From contig NC_012870.2 of NCBI RefSeq assembly GCF_000003195.3, forward strand, positions 54,747,595-54,811,594: DNA of 64,000 nt, read 5' to 3'. Below are positions 34,809 to 47,105 of the stretch, piece after piece. How positions within the stretch are numbered: position 1 is the first letter of the stretch; each line of letters begins with the position of its first letter. This DNA comes from Sorghum bicolor. Taxonomy: Eukaryota > Streptophyta > Magnoliopsida > Poales > Poaceae. A program made the translations under genes and the position numbers. Below the pieces are notes generated by a model. That model made no database searches. It was not told the origin of the DNA and worked only from the letters and a program-made list of their open reading frames with translations.

Positions 34809-35515
34809 TGTTGATGCAAAAGCTGATCTGCAAACACAAAGGGCTAATACCCGATTCAAACGTTAAGGCGTGCCAGCCGATTTGACCTTACTATCGGCAA
34901 AGGTGATAACTCGAATACTTTAGTCATGACAAAAGCGATGCGCCTGGATGTCACGGCCAACAGGTATTCACGCGGAACTTGAGAATACGCCGAGCTTAAG
35001 TCGACGAACTCCTAAGAACTCGTAGTAAAAAGGAAAAATATGACGAAGTCGTCGAAAAGTAGATGCTGGAATATGAGTAAAAACTTGTGTTTGATTGATT
35101 GATAGATAGATCATTACAAGGTCCTAGGGTCTACATTTATACCCTGCTCAAAGAGCTACAATCAGACACGACTAGGACTCGAATTCCAAATTAAACAGAA
35201 TCCGTATACAAAACGATTTAAATAACAAAGGAAAACACAAAACTATCCCCTTGTAACCGACCAGGACACCGCCATGGGTCAGTCGGCAACTCTCGCAGAG
35301 CCATCGGCAATCTTCCTGCTATCGCCATCGGCAAACATCGATACTGGTTATCGGTTAGGAACACGCCACCACTCCTCGACTTAGCCATACTCAATCGTCC
35401 CTTCATCGGCAACCTCCCTCATCGGCAACTCTTCTGCAGTCTAGTTACCGTTGCTCCTCCTGCCGATCTATACTCTACTGGTCCCTCTCGCACGTGTCCA
35501 AAAACGGTGTCAACA
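34809..35515 (-). repeat. Element E left LTR (3' LTR)
   Basis: Starts TGTTGATGCAAAAG and ends GTGTCAACA; it is the inverse of the element D LTR. The adjacent 35516-35531 is the polypurine tract, here with one G changed (GAGGGCATG on the minus strand). Confidence 0.93.
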
Positions 35516-35916
35516 CATGCCCTCCAGTTTCGGAGTATGAAATCCTTAATGCTCCAAAATTCTCTGCATTAATGACGCATTTCCGCAGTTAATTCTTCCA
35601 ATTTCGGCAACCGACTGTTAAAGCCGAACAACCCCGGCCCGATCTTTCTGCAGATCCCTCGAATTCCTCAATCTCCCAAACTGGACATCTCCACTTTATT
35701 CGCCCATCGGCAATATTACCGTTGGAGAAAGCTGCCGATGGACCGACTAGGAAATCCCTCACAGTGAGATATCTCCAGATCATGACCGCTTCCTGTCAAA
35801 TCGCTTGCACAATCCCTTGATTACCGTGCGAACAGTTACCATATCTATCTGAGTATCCTCGGATTTCCGGATACGGCGAAGAGATAAGTCAGATCTGCCC
35901 TTGCCCCGTTTTGTCC
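35516..35916 (+). other. Element E: region between LTR and antisense gene promoter
   Basis: About 400 bp hold the polypurine tract and the probable upstream promoter of the antisense gene. Short TGCCGAT/ATCGGCA words recur here and throughout the D/E/F family. No protein is visible. Confidence 0.55.
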
Positions 35917-35924
35917 TATAAATA
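35917..35924 (+). promoter_or_regulatory. TATA box of the antisense gene in element E
   Basis: TATAAATA lies 158 bp upstream of the ATG at 36075. The same box lies at 61739-61746 in F and on the minus strand at 56338-56345 in D, each about 150 bp from the start codon. Confidence 0.75.
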
Positions 35925-36074
35925 CTTCCTTCTCGGGTACTCCTTCTCCATCGCATCATTCTACAGCCCCAACTCCGCTTTTCTGGCGGCGGCACTGTTC
36001 GAGAGCTCCAAGAACTCCAACGAAGGCCCTTCTCCACCAACCTCAAAGTCTTCGATCATCTTCCTTGCGAGGAG

Positions 36075-39000
36075 ATGGCCATCAACTTCACTGTTCCTAA
36101 GGTCAGTTCATCACCCCATCTCTTGTATTTTTACCATACCCTTGTTCATCTGCAATTCATTTTACTGAACATTCTTCTCCTTTTTCTTTTGTTCTTCTTT
36201 TTATCCTTAAAAACTTCTATGATTTGTCCAATAAAATTGTCATCCCTACCGATCAACCACACCTCCAATATCTCGGTCCGCTAGGGAATCCAGATCCTAC
36301 CGATCTGATCAACGCAGAAACAAACAGAATCCCCTTTAGAGCTGAGAACTTTTCTCTAGATCTGTGGAAAGATGCCTTCCGTTCCTGGCCTAGTCCTACC
36401 AAGGGATGGAAGGATTGGTTCTTGAGAGTCAGCCACTCGAATGAGGTTCAGTGGGGTGAGCGAAAACTGGATCAATGTATCAGGTTGTCTCTTGCCGATA
36501 TGCATAGGAATGAATTACTCATGATTGCTGCATCATACTTCTGGTCAGACACTCTTAATGCTTTTGTTTTCGGCCATGGCCCTGCTTCTCCAACTCTTGC
36601 CGATGTGCTTATGCTCACCGGCTTAGATGTATCCACTGCCGATAGTAGTCACATATTTGACACCACACCTAGCGCTAAAGTGGAAACCCGCTCTATCGAC
36701 GGTTGGTCTGGGTACATTTAGAAGTACCGTAGAACAGGGCCCGTCAACATAAAGGAACAAACCACCTTCCTAAACATGTGGCTGGACAAATTTGTATTCT
36801 GTGGCCGATCGGCATGACCAACCTCTGTCTACCTATCGGCAGCAGAGAGATTAGCTAATGGTGGCCGATTTCCCCTCGGTTGGTACTTGCTTGGCTCAGC
36901 TTACCACCTCCTCCATCAAGTAGCCAGGAAACTCCTGCTCGGCCAACCCATCGGCAATTTAGGGGGCCCCTGGTGGTTCATTAATATGTGGCTTAGCCTC
37001 CACATGCACAAGCGTCTTGAGTTCGACCTCTTCGCACAACGCTTCCCCAGGGACATAGCCGAGAATTATGAACTGGATGAAGAAGAATCGGCAACTCGTC
37101 CTCCTCTGAACTTTGGTGAGGCTGCCATAGTTTTGCCTGGCACAGGCGGTAACGCAGACCAGGTCAGCCGATTGTTTTAGACTCTGTACGAGGGCCTGAC
37201 CAGAGAACAACGAGCATGGATGCCTTATGAAGATCTGGACACCAGATTTCCTTTGGTCTTCCATCCGTTCAATGATGCTCTCAACAAGGATCACGATGTG
37301 ATGATGGCAATCATCACCCCAAGAGCCATACCAGTAAACTTCTTCGGCAGTGGGAAAGCTTCCAACCAGACCTATGAATTCTACAACCCATCGGCACTTG
37401 CCCGTTAACTAGCTTTCGGTCAGCTGTTGCACTTTGTTATGCCGATGTGATAAAACCCAGGGAAACCATCACTAGTCTTCTCGAGTGGACCAGAATAGCT
37501 CAACTGTCACCAAATGCCGATACAGATGCCGATTTATCAGATTGGATCCCGGCCCTCTTCATCACTCAGGCATACAAACAATGGTGGGAAGAATGGAAAG
37601 AGCACCTGTTCTGCAGATCGGCTCTTACGTACCGTGGCATGATTGATCCTCAATACAAGGTCCCTGACAACACTGTAAGTATTTTTACACCGATGTTTCA
37701 ATCTTCTCTTTTTCATTTCCATCGGTAACTCACTTTCTGCGTAATATTATAGGTTGACGACACACCCCCATCGGTTAGCAGGAGTGGCAAGCCGATCGAG
37801 CTTTTTCCATCAGGTCCGATCTCCTCGATTGGCAACAACGCTCCCACCTTGGCTGCTATAATGCATCGAGGTGTGCGCCTCAAGAAAGTCACCACCAAGC
37901 GTACGAAGGCATCTCCATCGGTAGCTGCCTCTACTTTAGCACAGTCCTTCAAGGTAAATTTTCAAATTCTTTCATCCATACCGATTCCATTCTTACATCT
38001 GTTACACTTGTACTCACAAATTTTCATTGTTGTATTAGCACGCCGGTGCATCGGCAAGGGCTACAAGTACAAGCGCCGATGCCCCCCAGTCTAGTCAGCT
38101 AAAGAGAAAAGGTGCCAAGAGTACCAGATCACAAGCAAAGCGCCAAAGAATAGCAACACCTTCTCCACCCCAGTATCTCCAATCCTAGTAGAATCATCCC
38201 TTTCTTCTCCAGAAGCCCAGACACAGCAAATTCCTTCTCCTCTTCAGCCACAAGGAGAACCTCAAGTGGAAGAGTTCCAACCAGAAGAACCTCAGCCAGA
38301 AGAAATATCGGCTGATGTACACGAGCAGACCGCCGATCCAGCAAGTCTAATCATAGCATCGGTAGTCTCCTCGGTCCAAACGAGTACTGCACCCCCTCAA
38401 GGTAACATATTTTTCATTTACTACCAATGAACCTGTTTTTTCCACTTTACTAATCACTTCTGTCAATCTTTCAGCTAACACAGTTTCATTGGCAATCTTA
38501 GCCCATCAGCCCGTGGTTCCATCAGCGTCATCTAGTCAGAGGCGAGAGATGGCCTTAAAGCAAGTGAGTTGCCCAATCTCTATCTATATTGTTTATCAAT
38601 ATTTGATCATAGAATAACTCATTTTATTTTTCCTCTTCAGGAGCAGGACTCCCCTGACAGCTTGTTCTCCTTTACCATCGACATCTCTGAGGATGAAGGC
38701 GAGGAGGCAAGTTCTTCTCGAGCAGTTGGAATCACATCGGCAGAGATCAGGGCAAAGTTAGAAGAATTATCAGCCCTCCTTCATCAAGACACAGCCCAAT
38801 TCGTTGATGACTCCGATCCGGCCAAGGCCTTGTTCAAAACGCTCAAAGGCCAAATTCTTGCCGATGCCGAAGAAATCCTTTTCCAAGCTGCACACCTAGA
38901 GAGCCGTCAGCTGCAGTATCAAAAGGCTGCTCAGCGTCTTGCCGACAGAGCTGCTCATGCTCAGCTCTCTGAGGAGATGATGAAAGTAAGGCACCTTACC

Positions 39001-39336
39001 AATGAGAAGCACAAGAGCATCGGCATCCTGACATCCTCAGGAGATGTATTGAAACAAAAGATTTCTGATCTATCGGCGAGAAGGAAAGCCCTATTGGCAG
39101 AACTCAAATAGGTGGAAGAAGCCTTGTCTCAAGCCCAACAAGAAGAAAGCCAGCTGCCTGAAACGATCAAGCTTCTTGAACAAGAGCGAAATATCCAAGC
39201 CCGCAAAGCACTTCAGATGAAGAAGAAGTTGAAACCAGTCGAAGGCTCTGCCGATGATGACGTGAAGGAAATAGAGGAAGCCAACCAGATCCGTCTCCGC
39301 GCTATATTGACAATCCAGGCGCTGTTGAACGCGTGA
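36075..39336 (+). pseudogene. Element E antisense gene: plant mobile domain protein with coiled-coil tail
   Basis: Exons by comparison with D and F: 36075-36101 (MAINFTVPK), 36221-37674, 37753-37953, from 38039, from about 38475, and 38641-39336. Exon 2 holds the plant mobile (aminotransferase-like) domain: LWKDAFRSWPSPTKGW, then FVFGHGPASPTLADVLMLTG. Exons 3-5 are basic and Pro/Gln/Ser-rich. The last exon is a long coiled coil with SEDEGEEASSS at its start, ending IQALLNA. Defects: the acceptor before exon 2 reads TAT instead of TAG, there is a stop at 36719-36721 in place of Gln, further stops, a 4-bp deletion near 37425 and a 1-bp loss near 38180. In the host the same domain occurs in MAIN-type nuclear proteins; the role in the retroelement is unknown. 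Confidence 0.8.
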
Positions 39337-39492
39337 ACTCTTCATCGGCAACATACTCGCTCTGTTCTTCCCAACCCTTCTGATATTTTGGTCTAGCCGA
39401 TAGGACTGTTATCGGCATCCTTTAAAACATTGATTTTAGCCCCAGACACATTTTGATCCAGCTGATAGGAATGTTATCGGCACTTTAAACTC
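39337..39492. other. 156-bp convergent gap between antisense gene and integrase in E
   Basis: The stop of the antisense gene (+ strand) and the stop of integrase (minus strand) face each other with 156 bp between. Element D has the same distance (52776-52931). Confidence 0.8.
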
Positions 39493-40500
39493 TTATGCAT
39501 CAAGCCATATGCTGGGGTAATATCTCTTTAAATACTTGCCGTTCAATGCTCTGGGAAATTCAACTCCTTCGAGAGTTTCTAAGATATAAGCATTGCCAGG
39601 AGCAGATCGATTTACCCGATAGGGACCCTCCCAATTGGGAGACCACTTCCCAAATTTTGAACTTTTAGTCCCGATCGGTAAGATTAGTTTCCATACTAAG
39701 TCTCCATCGGCAAACTCCTTGGCTTTTACTTTTTTATCATACCATCTGGCAACTCTTTTCTTATTCTCTTCTATACTCATCAAAGCTCTTAGCCGATGCC
39801 CTGCTAGATCATCCAACTCGTCTGTCATCAAAGTAGCATAATCATCGGCAGCCAATTGATCTTGAAAAGATAATCGCCTAGACCTAGTCTTAATTTCCCA
39901 AGGCAACACTGCATCATGTCCATACACCAACTGATAAGGTGAAACTTTGGTCGACCCATGACAAGCCATCCGATATGACCATAAAGCTTCATTTAACAAT
40001 GTATGCCACCTCCTAGGATTTTCTTCAATCTTCCGTTTAATAAGCTTGATAATTCCTTTATTAGATGCCTCAGCCTGCCCATTAGCTTGAGCATAATAAG
40101 GAGAAGAATTTAATACTTTAATTCCCATACCGATTGCAAACTCATCAAATTCCTCTGATCTAAACATAGTACCCTGATCGGTAGTAATTGTCTGAGGAAT
40201 TCCAAATCGGTAAATAATATGTTCTTTCACGAAATCAATCATATTGGCTGATGTAACTTTCTTCAGAGGGATAGCTTCAACCCACTTAGTAAAATAATCG
40301 GTGGCAACCAAGATGAATTTATGTCCTTTGCTGGATGGCGGATAAATCTGGCCGATCAAATTAATTGCTCATCCTCGGAACGGCCAAGGTTTGATGATAG
40401 GATTCATGGCCGATGCAGGTGCTCTTTGAATATTGCCAAATTTCTGACATCCTTGACACCCCTTGAAATATTTAAAGCAATCTTCAAGTATGGTCGGCTA
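39493..40500 (-). pseudogene. Element E integrase
   Basis: The core reads ATDYFTKWVEAIPLKK, TTDQGTMF and QANGQAEASNKGI, giving the D-D-E residues, and the C-terminal part runs to YPSIWLDA at 39493. A stop at 40498-40500 (TAG where D has Trp in GYYWPTILED) cuts it from the HHCC zinc region upstream. The segment between (about 40360-40497) has the CFKYFKGCQGC half of that zinc region. Integrase inserts the cDNA into the genome; this copy is cut in two. Confidence 0.85.
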
Positions 40501-42725
40501 ATAATACCCATTCCTTCTAATCATCCACTTTATCTTAAAAGCCGACTGATGTGCTCCACGTACTCCTTCATGGATTTCTCCCATTAAACTTTTAGGCTCA
40601 TCATCACCTAAGCACCTAAGAAGAATCCCATCCATAGTCCGATAATATAACTCATCCTCAAGGAGCACATACTTGGTAGCTTGAAACCGAACATGTCTCT
40701 CAACTTTCTTGGACGGATCCTTTAAATAATCGATGATTTCTTTCCTCCAATCATCGGCACTGATTGCCGATATTGCGTTTAACATGGGCTGATATCCCGA
40801 GGCATGCTGAGCTAACCGATTGGCCTCTTCATTATGCAACCGAGGAACATGCTCTAACCGGAAATCTTTGAATTCCTTTAATAATTGCATACTCCTTTCG
40901 TGATAAGTTATCAGGACTTCGCTTCGGCACTCATAGCTTCCAGCCAATTGATTTATAACCAGCATAGAATCTCCGAAGACATCAACAACATCAGCAAGAA
41001 CTTCTCTTAATAATTCCAACCCTTTTATCAAAGCTTGATATTCGGCTTGATTATTCGTTGATGTGGCAACAATCGGCAAGGAGAACTCATATTTCCTTCC
41101 CCGAGGGGAAATTAGTACTATGCCGATTCCTACCCCTCGGTCAAACGTGGATCCATCAAAGAAGAGCGTCCAAGGTACAATTTCCAAAGTCTCCACTGCA
41201 CCACAATGTTGAGTCACAAAATCGGCCATAATCTGTCCTTTAACCGCTTTAGCCGATTCGTAACGCAGATCGTATTCTGAGAGTGCCAAAATCCACTTAC
41301 CGATTCTGCCACTCATGATCAGCATAGATAGCATGTATCGGACCACATCATCTTTGAAAATAACAGTGAATTCGGCCGATAGCAAATAATGTCTTAACTT
41401 AATATAGGAGAAGTACAAACATAAGCACAGTTTCTCAATAGCCGAATACCTGGTCTCAGCATCAATCAACCTTCTGCTTAAATAGTAAATTACACGCTTC
41501 TTTCCTTCAAATTCTTGAATCAAAGCCGAACCGATGACCATCCCATCGGTAGATAAATACAATCTGAAGGGCTTTCCTTGCAGAGGTGGAATCAGAACTG
41601 GAGGATTTACCAAATAATTCTTTATTTCATCTAAAGCCAACTGTTGCTCTTTCCCCCATATAAACTCTTGATTGGCTTTCAATTTGAGCAAAGGACTAAA
41701 AGCACGAATTTTACTAGACAAATTAGATATAAACCTTCTGATAAAATTTACCTTGCCGATCAAGGACTGGAGCTCAGTTTTGTTGGTAGGAGCAACTATT
41801 TTGTTGATAGCATCAATGGATCTTCTGCTAATCTCAATCCCCTTTGATGCACCATGAAACCAAGGAATTGCCCCACCGATACACCAAATGCACACTTGTT
41901 GGGATTCATCTTTAAACCATGCTTCCTTGTGCATTTCAACACCTTTCGCAAATCGGCAAGATGCTTTGCAAAATCCCCAGACTTGACCACCACATCATCA
42001 ATATAAATTTCCACTAGCTTGCCGATGAACTCATGAAAGATAAAATTCATGGCCCTTTGATAAGTAGCACCAGCATTTTTCAAGCCAAAGGTCATGACTA
42101 TCCACTCAAACAGCCCAACATGACCTGGACATCTAAATGCAGTTTTTGGAATATCCTCTTCAGCCATGAATATTTGATTGTATCCTGCATTGCCATCCAT
42201 AAAGCTAATGACCCGATGCCCAGCCGCAGCATCAACTAGCAGATCGGCAACCGGCATTGGGTAGCCATCCATCGGTGTAGCTTTATTGAGATTCCTGAAA
42301 TCAATGCAAACCCGGAGCTTCCCATTTTTCTTGTAGACGGGAACAACATTGGAAATCCACTCGGCATACCGACACTGCCGAATAAATTTATCCTCGATAA
42401 GTTTAGTTATTTCGGCCTTAATATCAGGAAGGATATTAGGATTACATCGGCGAGCTGGCTGCTGATGTGGCCAAAATCCAGACTTGATAGGCAACCGATG
42501 TTCAACAATTGATCGGTCTAAACCAGGCATCTCAGTATAATCCCAAGCAAAGCAATCTTTATATTCCTTTAACAAATCGGTCAACTGCTGCTTACACTCA
42601 GAATTTAACTTGGCACTAATAAAAGTAGGCCTTGGTTTATCACCACTACCTATATCTACTTCTATCAAATCATCGGCCGATGTCAATCCCTGGCCTAATT
42701 TTCCATCATCGGCGAACCTATCCAT
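40501..42725 (-). pseudogene. Element E reverse transcriptase and RNase H
   Basis: Reverse transcriptase occupies about 42500-41850 with VCIDFRNLNKATPMDGYPMP and the catalytic YIDDVVV at 41994-42005. One G is missing from the run near 41850 (four where D has five), which shifts the frame. The second frame continues through GIEISRRSIDAI, the connection region and RNase H (TLFFDGSTFDRG, then TNNQAEYQALIKGLELL), then the integrase zinc region MGEIHEGVRGAHQSAFK. Apart from the shift the frames are open for 478 codons. The enzyme copies element RNA into DNA. Confidence 0.88.
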
Positions 42726-42779
42726 TAAAACTCCTCATCAGAACCGACTGCTTGGATCGGTGGAATTTCATAATCGGCA

Positions 42780-43355
42780 ACTTTGAGGAAATCCTTCTCC
42801 CAAATCTCTCCTGAGATACACCTAGTTCTTTCATAGGTATCTACTTCTGCCGATGCAATGACATAAGAAGAGTCTCCCGGGACAATCTCAATCTTGTCAC
42901 CTACCCACTAAACCAAGCATTGGTGCATTGTAGATGGGATGCAAATTATAAGCACCTTTTCCGCTGATCACGAAGAAAGTTGTCGGCAAGATTTTGCTAC
43001 CGATGGTCAAATCAACGCATATTGCCCCCTTAACCGGAGACACGTTTCCTTCGAAGTCCTTCAACATCATATCGGTCTCGGTCAAATCCTGATCTCCTTT
43101 TCCAAGCTTCCGATAGACTGCATATGGCATAATGTTGATAGCAGCCCAATCATCAATCAATATCTTGGTCATCGGTTGACCATCAACTCTCCCTTTGACG
43201 AACAGGGCTTTAAGATGCTGCCTTTCATTGTCGGCAGGCTTTTCAAAAATGGCTGTCATCGGATCCAGAGCCAACTGAGCTATCTGGTCGGAAAACTCCA
43301 ACTCCTCGTTATCACTGGATGGCGCCAGGAATTCCATCGGCAACATAAACACCAT
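42780..43355 (-). pseudogene. Element E protease, inactivated
   Basis: The frame starts MVFMLPMEFLAPSSD and contains LIDDWAAINIMPY. In D the same place reads LIDDGAAINIM, so the active-site Gly is Trp here. Further on, 35 bp present in D (its LLGRDWIHAN region) are missing between two TTGC words, which removes the conserved LLGRD block and shifts the frame. Confidence 0.82.
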
Positions 43356-43383
43356 GTTAACATCTGCCGATGGCCCTTTCCCC

Positions 43384-46345
43384 TTAGGATCTAATTGTTC
43401 CTGATCCCCAGATTGGCCAGAGTTCTCGCCCTTGCTTAACTCTTCTCGTCTTTTGCGCTACAATCTCCTCTTCTGTGTTTTGGTCAACCCCTCTGGACAC
43501 CATGGGGGAAGTGGCGACTGCCTTGCCGATGGACGACGATATTCCCTTGACTCCATCCGATGTGTATTGGCGTCCCTGCAAAATATGAACTCATCGGGAA
43601 CTCGTGCATTAGCCATTTCTTCAAGCTCTTCCTGATTCCTGGGAAAATATCCAACACGATCACCAAGCCTATCATGTACACTGAGTCTGCCCCCCAGCCG
43701 ATCATGAACGGACGCTCTCCCCCTAATCGGCCCATTAAATCGCCGATCATCATTGTGATGGCGCCGATCGGATCTGTCATATCAATCATAACCATTGCAC
43801 TCAGGACAATCTCTAACAGTAGGCAATTTAATATTCTGTTCCCAGCAATGGATGAAGAACGGGCAATTCCAATGATCTCTGTGCCGATTCCACTCTTGTC
43901 GGCGTCTTTCTTCTTCCCGATGATAGTCTTCTTGCTGGCGTCGATACCGATCCTCACGTTGCTGCCAAGTCTCCCGAGGCCTTCTATGAGTTATCACAAT
44001 ACCAGATCGGGGAGGCCTTCCTGAGCTATTTCCTTCTTGGATTAAGCCTTTTCCTTTAGCATCGGCGGCAGTAATTTGATGCTGAGGGTCCACCGATGCA
44101 TTTCTTTCAGCTGCTTCCGATGTCAACACCTTGGTTTTCCCCTTAGCATCCAACATGTTTGTCGGAAAAGGGTGTTGATCAATCTTCATCGGCTTCTAGG
44201 CTTTGGAACTATCAAATTTGATTCTCCCGGATTCAATAGCTGATTGCAGCTGTTGCCTGAAAACTTTGCACTCATTGGTGCTGTGAGAAGTTGCATTGTG
44301 CCACTTGCAGTACTTCATCTTCTTCAACTCTTCAGCCGATGGGATCACATGATTGGGTGACAACTTGATTTGCTCTTCCTGAAGTAGAAAGTCAAATATC
44401 CTATCGGCTTTAGTGATGTCAAACGCGAACTTCTCTAGCTCTTTATGCCCAAAAGGGCTAGACATCGGCTTCTTATTCTTTACCCATTCTGCCAAGCCGA
44501 TGACTGGTTCCTCATCAGAGTCCGAGCTTGCTGCTTCATCCACAAATGATACCTATTTGTTCCATGCTCTCTTGGGCTCAAAAGGCCTGATATCTTGATC
44601 AGAAATTCTCTGCACCAAATGACTTAAGCTTTCAAACTCTTGAGATGCATACTTGTCTCTGATGTGTGGCAACAAACCCTGGAAAGCCAAATCGGCTAAG
44701 TGCCGATCATCCAAAACCAGACTATAGCATTTGTTCTTGACCTCCCGTATTCTCTGCACAAAACTCTCAACTGATTCATCATTGCGTTGCTTTAAGTTGA
44801 CCAAATCGGTGATCTTCTTCTCATGGACTCCAGAAAAGAAGTATTTGTGGAATTGCTTCTCTAGATCAGCCCAAGTAATCACTGAGTTGGGAGGTAATGA
44901 TATAAACCAAGTGAAAGCCGATACAGATAATGATGACGATAACAAGCGAACCCTTAACTCGTCCCTGTTAGCAGCTTCTCCACATTGGATGATGAACCTA
45001 TTGATATGCTCCATGGTTGATGTATCATCCTGTCCAGAAAACTTGGTGAAATCTGGTACCTTGTACCGATTTGGAAGTGGGATCAAATCATATGCAGGAG
45101 GATAAGGTGTCCGATAAGAATAAGTGTTGACTTTGGGTTTTATCCCAAATTGGTCTCTCATTACTTCAGCAATCTTATCGGCCCAATAAGCATCGGCATC
45201 TTGCCGATGAGGCGGTTGCGGATCTGGGACCTGCTGATATGCTTCCACGTGTCTATGTGGTGCGCGATCTGCATGGAACATTGGGTTAATCATCTGGCCA
45301 CCAATCCGCTGACCACTGATCTGCTGACCACCAAACTGCTGACCACCGAGATTCATCGGCTGGTTGACCAACCCCTGATTCTAGAATCCAGGGTAGATCT
45401 GGCCTTGTTGAAACCTTGTAGCTTGATGATTCTATTGGGGCATTTGTGGAAAGACTTGCTGCTCAGGCCATCCACTATTAGCATTCATCGGCATAGACCC
45501 TCCGATGTCTGGTAATTGGGCATCATCATTGAATTGACATACCCTGGCTGAGTCATAAACCTCTGTTGTGTCGGCATTGGATCTGCCGATGCATTAGGCA
45601 TCTGGAACGTTGGAGCTTGAGAATTCCCAGTGTAAGGCCTTGCAGTAGTAGTTGTGGTATACTGGGGACTCTGATTCATCGGCATATTTAGAGGTGCCGA
45701 TGCCATAGGAGCCTTGCCTCTCACATCAGCCGTCTGAGATGTACTAGGTGTCTTCAATGTTAGCTCTGGGGGCATACCATAACCCCACCAGTTAGGAGGA
45801 GGGACCGATCCCGACATCGTTGATGCCAATAGATCTGTAGCAAGCTTGATCTGCCCATCTGAAGTCGATGGATTGGTCGTCATCGGTGTAGATTGCGCGT
45901 TAGTGACTCCTAGCGTGCTTGGAGGGACAGTGGTTTCTGTGCCTGCAGCGGCCGCTGCAGCCGATAGAGCTGTGACCACCGGTGATCCTGGCTGATGATG
46001 AGAAGGGCCCACATAATTTGGTGGCAATTGTCCTTCTTTGAAAGTTCTAACCACGGCATTGAAAACCGTATTGGACAGCACACCAGCTTGATTGATCAAG
46101 GCACGGTTAACAGCACCATCAACAATGTCTTGAAGTATACCAGGATTAGCGTCAAAGGTAACCTGTCGAGGTGCCGGCAGTGCTTCTTTCTGGATCACCT
46201 CGCCACTCCTGTTGATGCTGAAAGACTTCAAACATGGCTGCTTGTAGTCCTCCATGGCTTTTGCAATAGCTTGTTTCTGCTCATCCTTGAGATTGGCTTC
46301 CATCACGGGGATGACATTCTCCTAGTCAAACTCGGTAGTCGACAT
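43384..46345 (-). pseudogene. Element E gag
   Basis: The start ATG (46343-46345) opens MSTTEFD, but the eighth codon is TAG where D has Leu. The rest reads as in D: LKDEQKQAIAKAMEDYK, a Pro/Thr-rich middle, KVNTYSYRTPYPPAYDL, the gag core SAFTWFISLPPNSVITWADL, and a zinc-knuckle-like CKWHNATSHSTNEC near 44265-44310. A Lys/Arg-rich tail follows. Further frameshifts occur near 45480 and 43790 and a stop near 44552. Confidence 0.82.
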
Positions 46346-46369
46346 GTTGACCTTGGTCTTGATTTCAGG

Positions 46370-46386
46370 TCCCACCGAGCGTGCCA
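46370..46386 (-). promoter_or_regulatory. Probable primer binding site of element E
   Basis: On the minus strand TGGCACGCTCGGTGGGA, one base different from D, lies seven bases inside the 5' LTR. Confidence 0.6.
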
Positions 46387-46393
46387 AAAGATG

Positions 46394-47100
46394 TGTTGGT
46401 GCAAAAGCTGATTTGCAAACACAAAGGGCTAATACCCGATTCAAACGTTAAGGCGTGCCAGCCGATTTGACCTTACTATCGGCAAAGGTGATAACTCGAA
46501 TACTTTAGTCCTGACAACAGCGATGCGCCCAGCTGTCACGGCCAACAGGTATTCACGCGGAACTTGAGAATACGCCGAGCTTAAGTCGACGAACTCCTAA
46601 GAACTCGTAATAAAAAGGAAAAATATGACGAAGTCGTCGAAAAGTAGATGCTGGAATATGAGTAAAAACTTATGTTTGATTGATTGATAGATAGATCATT
46701 ACAAGGTCCTAGGGTCTACATTTATACCCTGCTCAAAGAGCTACAATCAGACATAACTAGGACTCGAATTCCAAATTAAACAGAATCCGTATACAAAACG
46801 ATTTAAATAACCAAGGAAAACACAAAACTATCCCCTTGTAACCGACCAGGACACCGCCATGGGTCAGTCGGCAACTCCCGCAGAGCCATCGACAATCTTC
46901 CTGCTATAGCCATTGGCAAACATTGATACTAGTCATCGGTTAGGAACGCACCACCACTCTTCGACTTAGCCATACTCAATCGTCCCTTCATTAGCAACCT
47001 CCCTCATCGGCAACTCTTCTGCAGTCTAGTTACCGTTGCTCCTCCTGCCGATCTGTACTCTACTAGTCCCTCTCGCACGTGTCCAAAAACGGTGTCGACA
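46394..47100 (-). repeat. Element E right LTR (5' LTR)
   Basis: 707 bp, TGTTGGTGC...GTGTCGACA; the last bases are changed from TCAACA to TCGACA. It carries the inverse of the TATAAATG promoter box. Confidence 0.92.
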
Positions 47101-47105
47101 GGATA

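Larger units (their letters stand above)
34809..47100 (-). mobile_element. Element E: Ty3/gypsy (Tat-type) LTR retrotransposon inside D
   Basis: Two LTRs of 707 bp each (34809-35515 and 46394-47100) are flanked by GGATA (34804-34808 and 47101-47105). The orientation is opposite to D. On the minus strand it reads gag, protease, RT-RNase H and integrase, and on the + strand an antisense plant-mobile-domain gene beside the 3' LTR. Both LTRs differ at about 4% of sites by eye. Stops, a G deletion in RT and a 35-bp deletion in protease make it inactive. Confidence 0.94.

Noticed and set aside
36075..39336. Plant mobile domain gene as an ordinary host gene
   Set aside because: It occurs three times in the window, always at the same place and orientation between pol and the 3' LTR of D, E and F, so it belongs to the element.
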